Program-made: the position numbers and the translations under genes | Shown: one piece after another, positions 50,026 to 58,774 of the stretch | How positions within the stretch are numbered: position 1 is the stretch's first letter | Layout: the number at the start of each line of letters is the position of its first letter | Source: Candidatus Woesearchaeota archaeon | GTDB lineage: Archaea > Nanobdellota > Nanobdellia > Woesearchaeales > JACPBO01 | NCBI GenBank assembly: GCA_030651135.1 | Contig: JAUSCS010000010.1 | Span: forward strand, 62,001-126,000 | Length of the DNA stretch: 64,000 nt | Reading direction: 5' to 3' | The notes under the pieces: generated by a model | Seen by the model: the letters and a program-made list of their open reading frames with translations, nothing else | The model's database searches: none | Told to the model about the DNA's origin: nothing

Positions 50026-50510
50026 TTTACCACCTCATAAGCTTGGACCACTTTTGTACTCGACAGCTTTTCTGTAAATCTTTGGCCTTCCCTGTTGAAT
50101 AATATATGAACAGGATCCAGCACCCATAATAAGAAGAACGGAAATATCGGGATTATAAAAAGGTTTCTAACTAGAGCCTGCCAGAGCTTGATTTCCTTAG
50201 GTTCAATGTGTAAGTTAAGAAGCATCATGCCGGCTGTCTGGCCTAATTTATACTGCAAAATAACAAAGTAAAGCATTGCAAGAAGCGATATCATCAGTGT
50301 AATGAAAAATAATGCTGCGTTTGAATTTTGATTTGACAGCAGATAGGAATATGCTTCATTAAAAGACCCGCCCGGCATTAATTTCAATAATACATTCCGG
50401 AATGGCTTCAATATTATGAAATTTATAATTAGCAGGTCTGCAAGAAATGCAAGGATCCTTCTTAACAGAGGAGCATTTACAGCAATCAATTTCTTTTTTG
50501 GGAGTTTCAT
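50022..50510 (-). CDS. RDD-family membrane protein
   Basis: About 162 residues from ATG 50510 (MKLPKKKLIAV). Starts with APLLRRILAFLADLLIINF, the RDD signature Arg/Asp pair, followed by two more helices and the conserved QTAGMMLLNLHI segment and RNLFIIPIFPFFLLWVLDPVHI. RDD proteins are implicated in ion or solute exchange. First gene of the SppA-subtilase operon. Confidence 0.85.
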   Translation of the reverse strand: MKLPKKKLIAVNAPLLRRILAFLADLLIINFIILKPFRNVLLKLMPGGSFNEAYSYLLSNQNSNAALFFITLMISLLAMLYFVILQYKLGQTAGMMLLNLHIEPKEIKLWQALVRNLFIIPIFPFFLLWVLDPVHILFNREGQRFTEKLSSTKVVQAYEVVK

Positions 50511-50611
50511 ATTCGGTTTGAAGAAGAGATTATATTTAAATGTGTTGATATTACTGTAAGATTCCAAAATATCGCAATCTTTATAAGACAATCCTCATTT
50601 CTTCAATCCAA

Positions 50612-50965
50612 ATGCAAGAACGATCACGCGCGCCTCGCGCGCCGCCAACACCGGAAGAGATTGAGGAAGAGATCAGAAGAGTCAAACTTCCGCGAGGCAA
50701 GCAGTGCATCGGAATTCTTGATCAAAGATTGGGCGCTTCCAGAAATAGGGTAAGATGCTTTGACGGCAAAACAAGGATATGCAGGATTCCTGGAAGAATG
50801 AAGAGAAAGCTGTGGGTCAGAGAGGGCGATGTTGTCCTGATTGAGCCGTGGGAGCTCGGCGGAGATGACAAAGGAGATGTTGTTTTCAAGTACAGGCCTT
50901 CTCAAGTCCAGTGGCTGAAGAAGAACGGCTATCTGAAGAACTTGGCAGAGTTTGAAGCGTTTTAA
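50612..50965 (+). CDS. eif1a: Translation initiation factor aIF1A
   Basis: 117 residues. OB fold: KQCIGILDQRLGASRNRVRCFDGKTRICRIP near 30-60, GRMKRKLWVREGDVVLIEPWELGGDDKGDVVFKY near 61-95. Arg/Pro-rich N-terminal tail (ERSRAPRAPPTPEEIEEE) and a C-terminal QVQWLKKNGYL helix. Promotes scanning and initiator-tRNA fidelity on the small subunit. A TATA-like CTTTATAAGAC lies about 32 bases upstream. Divergent from the RDD gene. Confidence 0.95.
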   Translation: MQERSRAPRAPPTPEEIEEEIRRVKLPRGKQCIGILDQRLGASRNRVRCFDGKTRICRIPGRMKRKLWVREGDVVLIEPWELGGDDKGDVVFKYRPSQVQWLKKNGYLKNLAEFEAF

Positions 50966-51006
50966 TATGATCTGAGTTTTTATAGTGAATAAAGGGGTGA
51001 ATAAGC

Positions 51007-51024
51007 CTCTAAGTTTTCTTAGAG
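51007..51024 (+). terminator. Hairpin after aIF1A
   Basis: CTCTAAG TTTT CTTAGAG, a perfect 7-bp hairpin between aIF1A and the next plus-strand gene, only 10 bases before its ATG. It could be a terminator or a translation-control hairpin for the following gene. Confidence 0.35.
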
Positions 51025-51034
51025 CGGATTTAAA

Positions 51035-51835
51035 ATGCTGGAAAAAAAGCTGATACAACGGGCAGATGTCATGGTATTCCCAATTTGGATGGGTGGCGGT
51101 GTAGGGTATATAGACAGAGAACACCCTTTGACGGGCAAGAAAATTACTTTTGGACATTGGGCTTCTGAAGCAATGAAAAGGAAGTGGGAGAACAGGCTAA
51201 ATGATATGGTTAATGATGAAAATTCTATTTTAGTGGTGGTTTCTGACTGCGGCACAAGCAAGTGGTACGCAAAGAATAATAATGAAAGTTACAGGTACAA
51301 CAAAAAAATGAAAAAAATGCTTGGAAAAAGGTGCATTATAGTAGAAGAACATACCGTAGATTCCCATGAGTTTTTTCATAAAGAAAAATTCAGGAAAAGT
51401 ATCTTAAAACGCCTGTTGAATGCAAGAAGATATTGTATGTATGAAGATACGCAGGTTTATGGATATGGCCATCACTGGGGCGATTGTGTGCCCAACATAG
51501 GCAGAGAAGCTACAAAAAGCTCGGAATTGCCGATTGATAACTTCCATGCATTACACGATTTATCTGTCTTGTGCCATAAAGGCATACTAGAACGCACTGT
51601 ACACAAATATAATGAAGCTCTCTATAATGAAATTGTCAGACATCCGGATGTTGTGGTAAACAGGGATATTTTTAATTATTTTTTTAACAACAAATCCCCT
51701 CTGGAGGTCAAGCACATAGTCAAGAAAACAGGTAATTTAAAAGAATTGCTTATGGCTCTGGGAGAATCATTCTATAAGTATTGCAAGATTCGCGCTGAAC
51801 ATAGAAATCAGCTTTTAAAGGCATATAATAAATAG
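51035..51835 (+). CDS. Hypothetical cytosolic protein
   Basis: 266 residues, not recognised. The first 90 residues have an alpha/beta look with VMVFPIWMGGGVGYIDREHP and ILVVVSDCGTSKWYA, followed by a His-rich middle (EEHTVDSHEFFHKEK, GYGHHWGDCVPNIG) and a helical C-terminus. Several Cys and His residues could bind metal. A 7-bp hairpin precedes the start. Confidence 0.65.
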   Translation: MLEKKLIQRADVMVFPIWMGGGVGYIDREHPLTGKKITFGHWASEAMKRKWENRLNDMVNDENSILVVVSDCGTSKWYAKNNNESYRYNKKMKKMLGKRCIIVEEHTVDSHEFFHKEKFRKSILKRLLNARRYCMYEDTQVYGYGHHWGDCVPNIGREATKSSELPIDNFHALHDLSVLCHKGILERTVHKYNEALYNEIVRHPDVVVNRDIFNYFFNNKSPLEVKHIVKKTGNLKELLMALGESFYKYCKIRAEHRNQLLKAYNK

Positions 51836-51903
51836 AACCCCTTTCTCCTTTATACCACTCCAAAATAGAAATCTTTAAATATTCTTTATTGTTTTGATTG
51901 ATT

Positions 51904-52476
51904 ATGATGGGTGGCAGATTGCATTTTGCAATATTGATCGTGATGTTTCTTGATATAGTGGGCCTGATAAAAGCGACATTCGGCATAGAGGGAATTTTCA
52001 TATGGCAGCTATTCCTGACTGTCATTTTTCTGATATCCGGAATTTCAATAATGTACCTTCTGCTTAAAGAAGAAGATGTATGGGCATGGCCTTATGTTTA
52101 TTTTTCTGCTGTGCTGGTTGATGTCATTTACCTTTATTTCCTGACAGGCGGGTCTTTCATGTTATTTTTACTTGCTCTGTTTACAATAATAGGCATGCTT
52201 GCTTCTCTGAATATTGTTAAAAAAAAGGAAGCTAAGGATAAAGATTTTTATGATGCTAAAGACATTGTTAAAGATATTGAACTGGAGCCTTCTGAATCAA
52301 AGTATTCTGTTGAAACTTATGAGCCAGGCAAGTATGTTGCAAGCAAAAACGCCAGCTATTACCACGCGCCAAAATGCGACTGGGCAGAGAAGATCAATGC
52401 AAGAAACAGGGTTTGGCTGAACAGCGACGAAGAAGCCAAGAAGAAAGGGTATAAGAAGCATGGCTGCTTGAAATAA
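51904..52476 (+). CDS. Membrane protein with C-terminal Ada-type zinc module
   Basis: About 190 residues from ATG 51904. Four transmembrane helices in the first 110 residues, a charged linker, and a C-terminal domain of about 45 residues: YVASKNASYYHAPKCDWAEK, NRVWLNSDEEAKKKGYKKHGCLK. That pattern (Ser-Lys-x-x-Tyr-His-x-x-x-Cys ... Gly-Tyr-x-x-x-x-x-Cys) matches the metal-binding module of Ada and related small domains, with one Cys and one His changed in position. Function unknown; a membrane-bound sensor is possible. Confidence 0.7.
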   Translation: MMGGRLHFAILIVMFLDIVGLIKATFGIEGIFIWQLFLTVIFLISGISIMYLLLKEEDVWAWPYVYFSAVLVDVIYLYFLTGGSFMLFLLALFTIIGMLASLNIVKKKEAKDKDFYDAKDIVKDIELEPSESKYSVETYEPGKYVASKNASYYHAPKCDWAEKINARNRVWLNSDEEAKKKGYKKHGCLK

Positions 52477-52496
52477 AAATCTTAGTGGTGATCAAA

Positions 52497-52919
52497 ATGC
52501 AAGAATCTACAACTAAAAGCAAAAGAAATTCTGATAGCGATATAGGAAGTCTTGTAAGCAATGTGTTCAGCTTAAACGGCATAGGCGATATAGGGCTAAG
52601 AGCTCCAATAAAAATGTGGACGTTTATGTGCAAGTCAGACAGGCATTTAAGTCCCAATCGGGATCTTTTAATAAAATATTTCGGAGAACCCAAGGTATAT
52701 AGAAAAGACAGGCTTTCCAAAGATATGAAAAAGGCAATAGCAATTCTTGATCGTTATTGTATTTTTGCTTTACATGGACAAGAAGTTTTTGGAAAAAAAA
52801 TTGAAGAAAAAGTCATGGACGTTGTCGTTATATGCAATCATGGCCAAAATCCAAGCATCAACGGATATGCTGCTACATACTGCATTGCCAGAATTGAAGA
52901 TTTTAATAAATACAAATGA
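52497..52919 (+). CDS. Hypothetical cytosolic protein
   Basis: 140 residues from ATG 52497, preceded by GGTGAT. No family recognised. Mixed alpha/beta, ending KVMDVVVICNHGQNPSINGY and ATYCIARIEDF. Overlaps the HAD gene by four bases, so the two are translated together. Confidence 0.6.
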   Translation: MQESTTKSKRNSDSDIGSLVSNVFSLNGIGDIGLRAPIKMWTFMCKSDRHLSPNRDLLIKYFGEPKVYRKDRLSKDMKKAIAILDRYCIFALHGQEVFGKKIEEKVMDVVVICNHGQNPSINGYAATYCIARIEDFNKYK

Positions 52920-53638
52920 CAAAACATTACAAAGCAATCTTCTTTGACGCCGCCAGGACGCTTATTGAGCCGTTTCCTTCAGCAGGCCATATATACTCTG
53001 AAGTTGCTGAAAGTTATTCTGTTTATGCTGTTCCTGAAAAGATAGGCATTGCATTCAAGGAGGAATTTTCAATCAGAAAGCAATCCTTCTACAAAAACAA
53101 TTTCAAGACATCAGAAGAGATAGAAAAGAATTGGTGGCATGATCTTGTCTATGCTGTTTTCAAAAGGTTTGATCAGGACTTTGTTGACCGCAGTCATTTT
53201 GAAGGATTCTTTAACGAGCTCTTCAACACATTTGCTGAGCCTAAACGCTGGAAGCTCTATGATGATGTTAAGCCAACTCTGACTGAACTTAAGAAGAAAG
53301 GCAAAATATTGGGGATAGTTTCAAATTTTGACTCAAGGCTATTGGCATTATATCATGGCAAAGGCCTGAACAAATACTTTGATTTTGTAACAATATCCGC
53401 TAAAATCGGGGTGTACAAGCCAGGAAGGGGGATATTCAGGAATGCAATAAAAAAATCCGGAGTCCATACTAACTCAATCCTGCATATAGGCGACAGCCTT
53501 AAAGATGACGGGGAAGGCGCCAGAAATGCAGGAATAGATTTTCGACTCTTAGTCCGACCATCTGATGACGGCGCAATAACTGTGTCTCATGACGGCGTGC
53601 AGACTATTTCATCATTAAACGATATTTTAGAGATATAA
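52916..53638 (+). CDS. HAD-superfamily hydrolase with variant motif I
   Basis: 240 residues. Cap domain and Rossmann core of the HDHD3/COG1011 group: motif I FFDAARTLIEP, motif II VSNFDSR near 135, motif III Lys in KIGVYKPGRGIF, motif IV HIGDSLKDDGEGARNAG near 190. Motif I normally is DxDx(T/V); here the second Asp is Ala (DAARTL). In HDHD3-like proteins the position is also changed, so catalysis may be altered or lost. Coupled to the unknown gene at 52497. Confidence 0.85.
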   Translation: MTKHYKAIFFDAARTLIEPFPSAGHIYSEVAESYSVYAVPEKIGIAFKEEFSIRKQSFYKNNFKTSEEIEKNWWHDLVYAVFKRFDQDFVDRSHFEGFFNELFNTFAEPKRWKLYDDVKPTLTELKKKGKILGIVSNFDSRLLALYHGKGLNKYFDFVTISAKIGVYKPGRGIFRNAIKKSGVHTNSILHIGDSLKDDGEGARNAGIDFRLLVRPSDDGAITVSHDGVQTISSLNDILEI

Positions 53639-53647
53639 ATGGCATAA

Positions 53648-54118
53648 TTATTTTTTCTTTAAAAAATAAATTATTAAGATAATGACACCTATTGTAACAG
53701 CAGAATCCGCAACATTAAAGGCAGGCCAGAATCTGAAGTCAATGAAATCAACAACATAGCCCAAAAATATCCTGTCAATTAAGTTGCCGGCTGCGCCGCC
53801 TAAAACCAGTGCAAATGCTGTTGTGGTTATTTTGTTTTTTATAATTTCACCATAATAATACAGAATAATGCCGATTATAATTACAGAGACCCAGATCAAA
53901 ACAGAATTAAAACTTCTGAACAGCCCGAACCCTGCGCCGGTGTTTTGGATATAAGTGAAATAGACGGTGTTTTTGATCAAAGGAAAAGACTGGCCTAATG
54001 CCAAATAATTTTTAATCAAGAATTTTGTGAATTGGTCAAAAAGAATAATTAAAACAGGTATTAAAAAAAATATCAGAGGGTTTATGGATTTTTTGTTTTC
54101 TTTCAGGATTTTTTTCAT
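53648..54118 (-). CDS. lspA: Lipoprotein signal peptidase (LspA)
   Basis: 156 residues with four transmembrane helices. Conserved motifs: LFDQFTKFLIKN near 27, NTGAGFGLF near 60, GGAAGNLIDRIFLGYVVDFIDF near 105-126 with the first catalytic Asp, and FNVADSAVTIG near 134-144 with the second. Removes signal peptides of lipid-modified prolipoproteins. LspA is standard in bacteria but rare in archaea, so this copy is probably acquired; the lipoprotein at 10255 has a fitting lipobox. Stands alone, convergent with the HAD gene. Confidence 0.93.
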   Translation of the reverse strand: MKKILKENKKSINPLIFFLIPVLIILFDQFTKFLIKNYLALGQSFPLIKNTVYFTYIQNTGAGFGLFRSFNSVLIWVSVIIIGIILYYYGEIIKNKITTTAFALVLGGAAGNLIDRIFLGYVVDFIDFRFWPAFNVADSAVTIGVIILIIYFLKKK

Positions 54119-54314
54119 TATTTGTTTTATTTTGAATACACTATAAAAAACTTTCTCTAAATTAAGGCATTAAAAATCTTGAGCTATAAATTCTAGTGGA
54201 AATCTGAAAGATTGCAGAGGTTTGATAATTGAAATTATATATTCTTCTCAACACTTACAGCACCAAATACAATACACAAAAAGATTTAAAAAGAAGCATT
54301 CTTACTAGCATATA

Positions 54315-54530
54315 ATGGCCTCTAAAACCCATACTGGCGGAAACTTTGAATTTGTTGATGACGGAAAGAAATTGAGTCATACTGAAAGTACAGAAGACTT
54401 CACTGAGAGTTATAAAAAATGGGTAAATAGGCCCTATTACAAGAGGGAGTGGTTCTGGAAAACTATAATTGTTCTTATGATTTTAGTAATCATCATCTAT
54501 TTTTTATTTTACTATATTGGTAAGACTTAA
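54315..54530 (+). CDS. Small C-terminally anchored membrane protein
   Basis: 71 residues. Hydrophilic N-terminus (about 1-45) with a TESTEDFTESYKKW stretch and a single C-terminal helix (IIVLMILVIIIYFLFYYIG). Tail-anchored topology. A TTTAAAAAG promoter lies about 30 bases upstream. No family recognised; the remainder of 54119-54314 is AT-rich with nothing else visible. Confidence 0.6.
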   Translation: MASKTHTGGNFEFVDDGKKLSHTESTEDFTESYKKWVNRPYYKREWFWKTIIVLMILVIIIYFLFYYIGKT

Positions 54531-54550
54531 TAATAACTCTGAGAGCTCAA

Positions 54551-54970
54551 TTACCATCCTTTCTTAAACTTATACCCTTCATCGCCCTGCATCAATCTTT
54601 CAACTGTCTTGAGCCTTTGATCAATTGCGTCTAATGTCGCTTTTATAGCATCTAACTTGCTCGCTAATAAGTCTATGTCGCGGTTTGTGCCTGTTGGCTG
54701 CTGCTGATATGGCTGGGAAGATCCAAACTGCCTCTGTGTTGTTGATGAAGGCATAGATGGAAAAGACTGCCCCGTGGATTGCTGCGGATAAGGTGAAAAC
54801 GTCTCGGGAGCTGCAGAATTCTGGCCGTAATTGGTTGGCAGTCCAAGCTCATCAGTTGGAGGTTGGCCATATTGAGGCTGGTCAAATCTTCCAAAGCCAG
54901 CTTCGCTTCCTAATTCTGGACCTAGATCAAACTCCTCTTTTTTCTTCCTTCCGAACCACAAAAAAGCCAT
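54551..54970 (-). CDS. Pro/Gln-rich linker protein with C-terminal coiled coil
   Basis: 139 residues. N-terminal hydrophobic patch MAFLWFGRKKKEEFD, a disordered middle of about 75 residues rich in Gln, Pro, Gly, Ser and Tyr (QPQYGQPPTDE), and a C-terminal coiled coil (IDLLASKLDAIKATLDAIDQ, RLKTVERLMQG). The layout resembles small membrane-associated adapters in DPANN archaea, but no family can be named. Confidence 0.6.
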   Translation of the reverse strand: MAFLWFGRKKKEEFDLGPELGSEAGFGRFDQPQYGQPPTDELGLPTNYGQNSAAPETFSPYPQQSTGQSFPSMPSSTTQRQFGSSQPYQQQPTGTNRDIDLLASKLDAIKATLDAIDQRLKTVERLMQGDEGYKFKKGW

Positions 54971-55008
54971 AATACACCTCTTTTTAGGGATAGGAGTATT
55001 GCAGGTTT

Positions 55009-55695
55009 TTAAAGCTTTTTATTTTTGCACGTTTCGTTAAGCGGGCATTTGATGCAGACTGGAGATTTTCTGCAGTAATTCTTGCCCAATTCAACCAATA
55101 AGGCATGGTATTCATTAAAGATCTTATGCTTTTTTTCCAAATTATCCATGAATAATTTCTGCAATTGCGCGTATGTTTTTTCTTTAAATCCTAATCTTTC
55201 AAAAATCCTTTTTGTATATGCATCAATGACAAAGATCGGCTTCTGGAATGCATACAGAATGACGGAATCTGCTGTTTCCGGGCCGATGCCTTTGATGCTC
55301 AGCAATGTTTTTCTTAGTTCTTCAATTGGTAGTTTTTTTAGTTTCTCTACAGAATTTTTCAATAAAAAATCCGCCATAATCTTCAATCTTTCAGCCTTTT
55401 GGTTGTAATAGCCTGAAGGCCTGATTAAATCTGCAAGCTTTTTTTGATTTATTTTTTTCAGTTTTTCAAGATTAATTAAATTGTTTTTGCTTAAGTTATA
55501 AAGCGCTTTCTCAACATTCTTCCAGCTCGTGTTTTGGGCGAGTATTGCGCCGATTATGATCTCAAGCCTGTGCTTGTCATTTCTGGGATCTCCTGAATGA
55601 TGCATTGTTTTATAGCCGGAAACAGTCAAAGGCCACCATCCTTGAGGGCCGAAGTTTTTGAATAGTTGTTGGTATATATGCAGCAGTTTGTTCAT
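55009..55695 (-). CDS. Endonuclease III-related HhH-GPD DNA glycosylase
   Basis: 228 residues. HhH-GPD core: AILAQNTSWKNVEKALYNL near 50-68, helix-hairpin-helix LLSIKGIGPETADSVILYA near 130-148 and the catalytic Asp in FVIDAYTKRIF. C-terminal 4Fe-4S ligands C-x5-C-x2-C-x5-C (CRKSPVCIKCPLNETC). The Lys of the Nth catalytic pair is replaced (PETAD), as in the MagIII/COG2231 group that excises alkylated bases. Seven bases before the next gene on the same strand. Confidence 0.9.
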   Translation of the reverse strand: MNKLLHIYQQLFKNFGPQGWWPLTVSGYKTMHHSGDPRNDKHRLEIIIGAILAQNTSWKNVEKALYNLSKNNLINLEKLKKINQKKLADLIRPSGYYNQKAERLKIMADFLLKNSVEKLKKLPIEELRKTLLSIKGIGPETADSVILYAFQKPIFVIDAYTKRIFERLGFKEKTYAQLQKLFMDNLEKKHKIFNEYHALLVELGKNYCRKSPVCIKCPLNETCKNKKL

Positions 55696-55701
55696 TCTAT
55701 T

Positions 55702-57000
55702 TTATGGCTCAAAGCCTTTTCTATGCCATTGGCGTTCAAGCTCTTTTTCCAATTTTGAAAAAGCATACTCCGAGTATTTGCCGTCTCTCATGTATACCTT
55801 ACTCCAGTCGCGGAACAGGAAAACAATCCATTTTATCTTTTTTTCATCTGCTCTTGCAGCACGCCCTTGATTCTGCTCATGCAGCATAACTGCTTCTATC
55901 ATTATTTTGTCAGATCCTGCTGCTTTTTTGACTTCTGCTTTCCAATGGACTTCTTCTCCCTGATTTTTCCTGGCTTTAAGATCGCCAACAATTAATTCAC
56001 ATATTTCAAAGTATATGTTCTCAGCATCCTTTTGGTTTATTGAATACTCATGGCGGACTTGGCTTATAAGCCACTCCTGCTTGAGAGCATCGTATTCGGG
56101 CAGCATTCCTCTTTTAATCATTTCTCTTATAATCTGCAGCGGAATTGAATTATCGTACTGCATGTAGCCTGATTGCTTTAGCAGAATGTTGTATGCTGCC
56201 TCAAATGTTTTCTTTAAATATAAGTCGGCAATGCGGTTATTGGCTGCAAACAGGATAATCTCATGAAAGATTTTCCTGACAATGCTTAGCGTCTCTTCTG
56301 GCTGCTGTTCATCAGCTAATGATTTTTTCATTTCTTCTTTAAGACTGTAGTCGAGCTGATATTTCGATCTTAGATCTGAAAGCTTGACTTTTGCATCCAG
56401 ATCCTCTCTTAAAAGATGCGCAATAATGTATCTTTTTCTCCAGTCTTTGCGATTTTCTAAAAAAACAAAGAATGCAGGAAAAGCCCTATGATCTGAAGGT
56501 TTAATTGTTGGATCTTGCTCATAAACAATATCGAACATGCCTGCTCTTGCCGGATAATTTTCTTCAAGTATTTTGCGAATCTCTGCGATTATGTTTTTAA
56601 TTCGGTTTATGCGCGCAGCTGCCTTTTTTCCATACCACTCATTTTCTCCCTCGAAATGCTTTTCTATCTCTGCGATAAGCCTGTTTACAGCCTCTGCTTC
56701 GCTTGCCCGCATGCTGTCTGTCAGGTTTTCCTGCTTCAGCATTATCTGAAGATCCCTGCGAAGCGTGTATAACGGCGTGATTAAAAACTCGAAGTCCTCA
56801 TAATAGCCTGTTTTAATCTTTTTTTCTTGGATTTTTGCGTGCATATCAATCAGGTCTTGGATCAGCTTTTCATCAACAAGCTCCAATTTCTCTATCTGGT
56901 CTTTGTGCCATTTCCACTTATTTGGAAGTATGCCTAATTTTTTTAATTCTTCAATATGCTGCAGAAGCCTTGCATTGATGTTTCTGTGGAATAATGGCAT
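55702..57000 (-). CDS. Large hypothetical helical protein
   Basis: 432 residues, unrecognised. Almost wholly helical, charged and aromatic, with no membrane segment, signal peptide or zinc motif. C-terminal part has KIKWIVFLFRDWSKVYMRDGKYSEYAF. Located between the endonuclease III relative and the SWIM gene; possibly part of the same repair-like neighbourhood. Confidence 0.65.
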   Translation of the reverse strand: MPLFHRNINARLLQHIEELKKLGILPNKWKWHKDQIEKLELVDEKLIQDLIDMHAKIQEKKIKTGYYEDFEFLITPLYTLRRDLQIMLKQENLTDSMRASEAEAVNRLIAEIEKHFEGENEWYGKKAAARINRIKNIIAEIRKILEENYPARAGMFDIVYEQDPTIKPSDHRAFPAFFVFLENRKDWRKRYIIAHLLREDLDAKVKLSDLRSKYQLDYSLKEEMKKSLADEQQPEETLSIVRKIFHEIILFAANNRIADLYLKKTFEAAYNILLKQSGYMQYDNSIPLQIIREMIKRGMLPEYDALKQEWLISQVRHEYSINQKDAENIYFEICELIVGDLKARKNQGEEVHWKAEVKKAAGSDKIMIEAVMLHEQNQGRAARADEKKIKWIVFLFRDWSKVYMRDGKYSEYAFSKLEKELERQWHRKGFEP

Positions 57001-57098
57001 GTGATGGCATTATCTGTCAAATATATAAATATGTTTATTTAAAAAAACAACAAGAACCAGCAAATATCTGCGATTGAAAGGTGCAGATTTCTGTTTCT

Positions 57099-58121
57099 TT
57101 AGATTTCACTGCGCCTTTTCAATTCAAATATATCCTTAAGCCGCCTGAGCCTGTCAAGTATTCTTGCATATTCCGGGCTGCCGCCTTCCAGCTTAAGTTT
57201 TTCTTGTATAGTTGCAAGCTTTCCTGCTTCATTCGTTATTTCATCCAAATTCATTGTTAGCGGATCCCTGAATTCTGAATGACGATGGGAAACTACATTT
57301 TTTCCAAGTTCCTGCTCTTCAGGTAGCAAACCCTTTAGCACATACTTTTTTGCTTTCAATTCCTTTATGTGTTTGCATTCTACCCTTGCAGGACATGTGC
57401 AGTTGTAATTGCCTTTGACATCCCACGTAAAATATAAATTGCCTTTTCTGCCCTCTGATTCGCTTCTTGTCTTCATTCTTCTGCCGACTTTGCCGCCTCC
57501 TAATTTCCATAAGTATTCCTTGCTTGTTTTAGTTGCGTATAATTCATAAACGAGATTTTCTATATAGGATAGTTTATCCTTATTCATCGCTTCTTCATAA
57601 ATGGGTTTTTTAACATCCTTGTAATATCTTGTTTTTCTTGCTTCCCTTAACGAATGCATGAATTCCTTCTTTACATTTTCATTTTTTATAAACAAATAAA
57701 GCATCCTTTGTTTTATTTCTTCTTTTGGGACTCCTCTTTTCAGCATTTTATTTTTAATTTTTATTATTGCATTATACTTGTATCCATAACCAACCAGCCT
57801 TGAAACAATTATGTGAGGTGGATTTTCCTTCAGCAGCATTTCGTATTCAATTTCTTGACCCTTATAGCTTATCGCACCTTTTGTTATTAATCTCCCAAGC
57901 CCTGTATAATAAGACAGTATATTTGCTGGATTCATATGCTGCAGCATTTCCAATGGCACGCCAAGATTAGATCTAGGCACTTCAAACAGCTCAATGCCAT
58001 CTATTGCATGGCTTAATGCTTCATAGTTTTGCCCAGGGTTTGCCTTAGGCCTTGATCTAAAGCTGAACAGCTCGTCAAGCGTTATCCCGAAATTAGGCAG
58101 GTTGTTTAGAATTTTAAGCAT
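57099..58121 (-). CDS. SWIM-type zinc-finger protein
   Basis: About 340 residues from ATG 58121. A SWIM zinc finger, CTCPARVECKHI (CxCx6CxH), near residues 240-255 after a strand pair GNLYFTWDVKGNYN. Before it lies a helical basic domain of about 200 residues; after it a Leu-rich coiled tail. SWIM domains bind DNA or protein partners and occur with helicases and transposases; here it is a stand-alone protein. The start lies two bases after the stop of the upstream gene, so the pair is an operon. Confidence 0.75.
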   Translation of the reverse strand: MLKILNNLPNFGITLDELFSFRSRPKANPGQNYEALSHAIDGIELFEVPRSNLGVPLEMLQHMNPANILSYYTGLGRLITKGAISYKGQEIEYEMLLKENPPHIIVSRLVGYGYKYNAIIKIKNKMLKRGVPKEEIKQRMLYLFIKNENVKKEFMHSLREARKTRYYKDVKKPIYEEAMNKDKLSYIENLVYELYATKTSKEYLWKLGGGKVGRRMKTRSESEGRKGNLYFTWDVKGNYNCTCPARVECKHIKELKAKKYVLKGLLPEEQELGKNVVSHRHSEFRDPLTMNLDEITNEAGKLATIQEKLKLEGGSPEYARILDRLRRLKDIFELKRRSEI

Positions 58122-58122
58122 T

Positions 58123-58713
58123 TTAATATTCAAACACAATTTGTTTTTCTTTGCATCTAGTTTCTTTCTTTTCCCTAATACGATAGTTTTGTGAGCCTGG
58201 AATTTTCAATATGGTTTCGTATTCACCTTTCGCTCTTTTTATAGCATGCGTTCTGTGCAGATAATCATAGCCCCTTTTAACAAATGAATGGACAATCTCC
58301 GGCAATGATTTGTCCCTTACATCATCTACGCTTCTCTTGCTGTAAGTCCCTGCAGCAAAACAGAGTTTTTCCCAGTCTGTCAAGCTATTGTATATATCTG
58401 AGGGTATTTCAGGTATGCTTAATATACCATAAACAACTTTTTTCATTACATCTTTGTTCAAAGCAGTATAAAGGTTTGTGGCAAATTCATCAGATAAAGG
58501 CGCATCAATTTCGCTGAAATAATTGATTATTTTATCGCTCCACGCGTATTTCCAAGAACGTACATTGCCTCTTTGGCCGCCGCTTTCCTTCGGCAATAAA
58601 TTCCAATTGCTTCTATCAGCAAAATTTATTCTTTCTTTTTCCAATTCAGACAGTAATGCTGGCCTTAAATAGTCAAAGCCTTCTAGTCTTTCTTCCAGTG
58701 CAGGTATCATCAT
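58123..58713 (-). CDS. Hypothetical protein coupled to the SWIM gene
   Basis: 196 residues, not recognised. Helical, with WEKLCFAAGTYSKRSVDDVRDKS near 115-137 and a basic C-terminus (IREKKETRCKEKQ). One base separates its stop from the SWIM gene start. Could be the partner or regulator of that protein. Confidence 0.6.
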   Translation of the reverse strand: MMIPALEERLEGFDYLRPALLSELEKERINFADRSNWNLLPKESGGQRGNVRSWKYAWSDKIINYFSEIDAPLSDEFATNLYTALNKDVMKKVVYGILSIPEIPSDIYNSLTDWEKLCFAAGTYSKRSVDDVRDKSLPEIVHSFVKRGYDYLHRTHAIKRAKGEYETILKIPGSQNYRIREKKETRCKEKQIVFEY

Positions 58714-58774
58714 AATTACATAAAATCAGCCACTATTTAAACCTTTCTATTTTTTAACCACTCTAAAGTAACAC

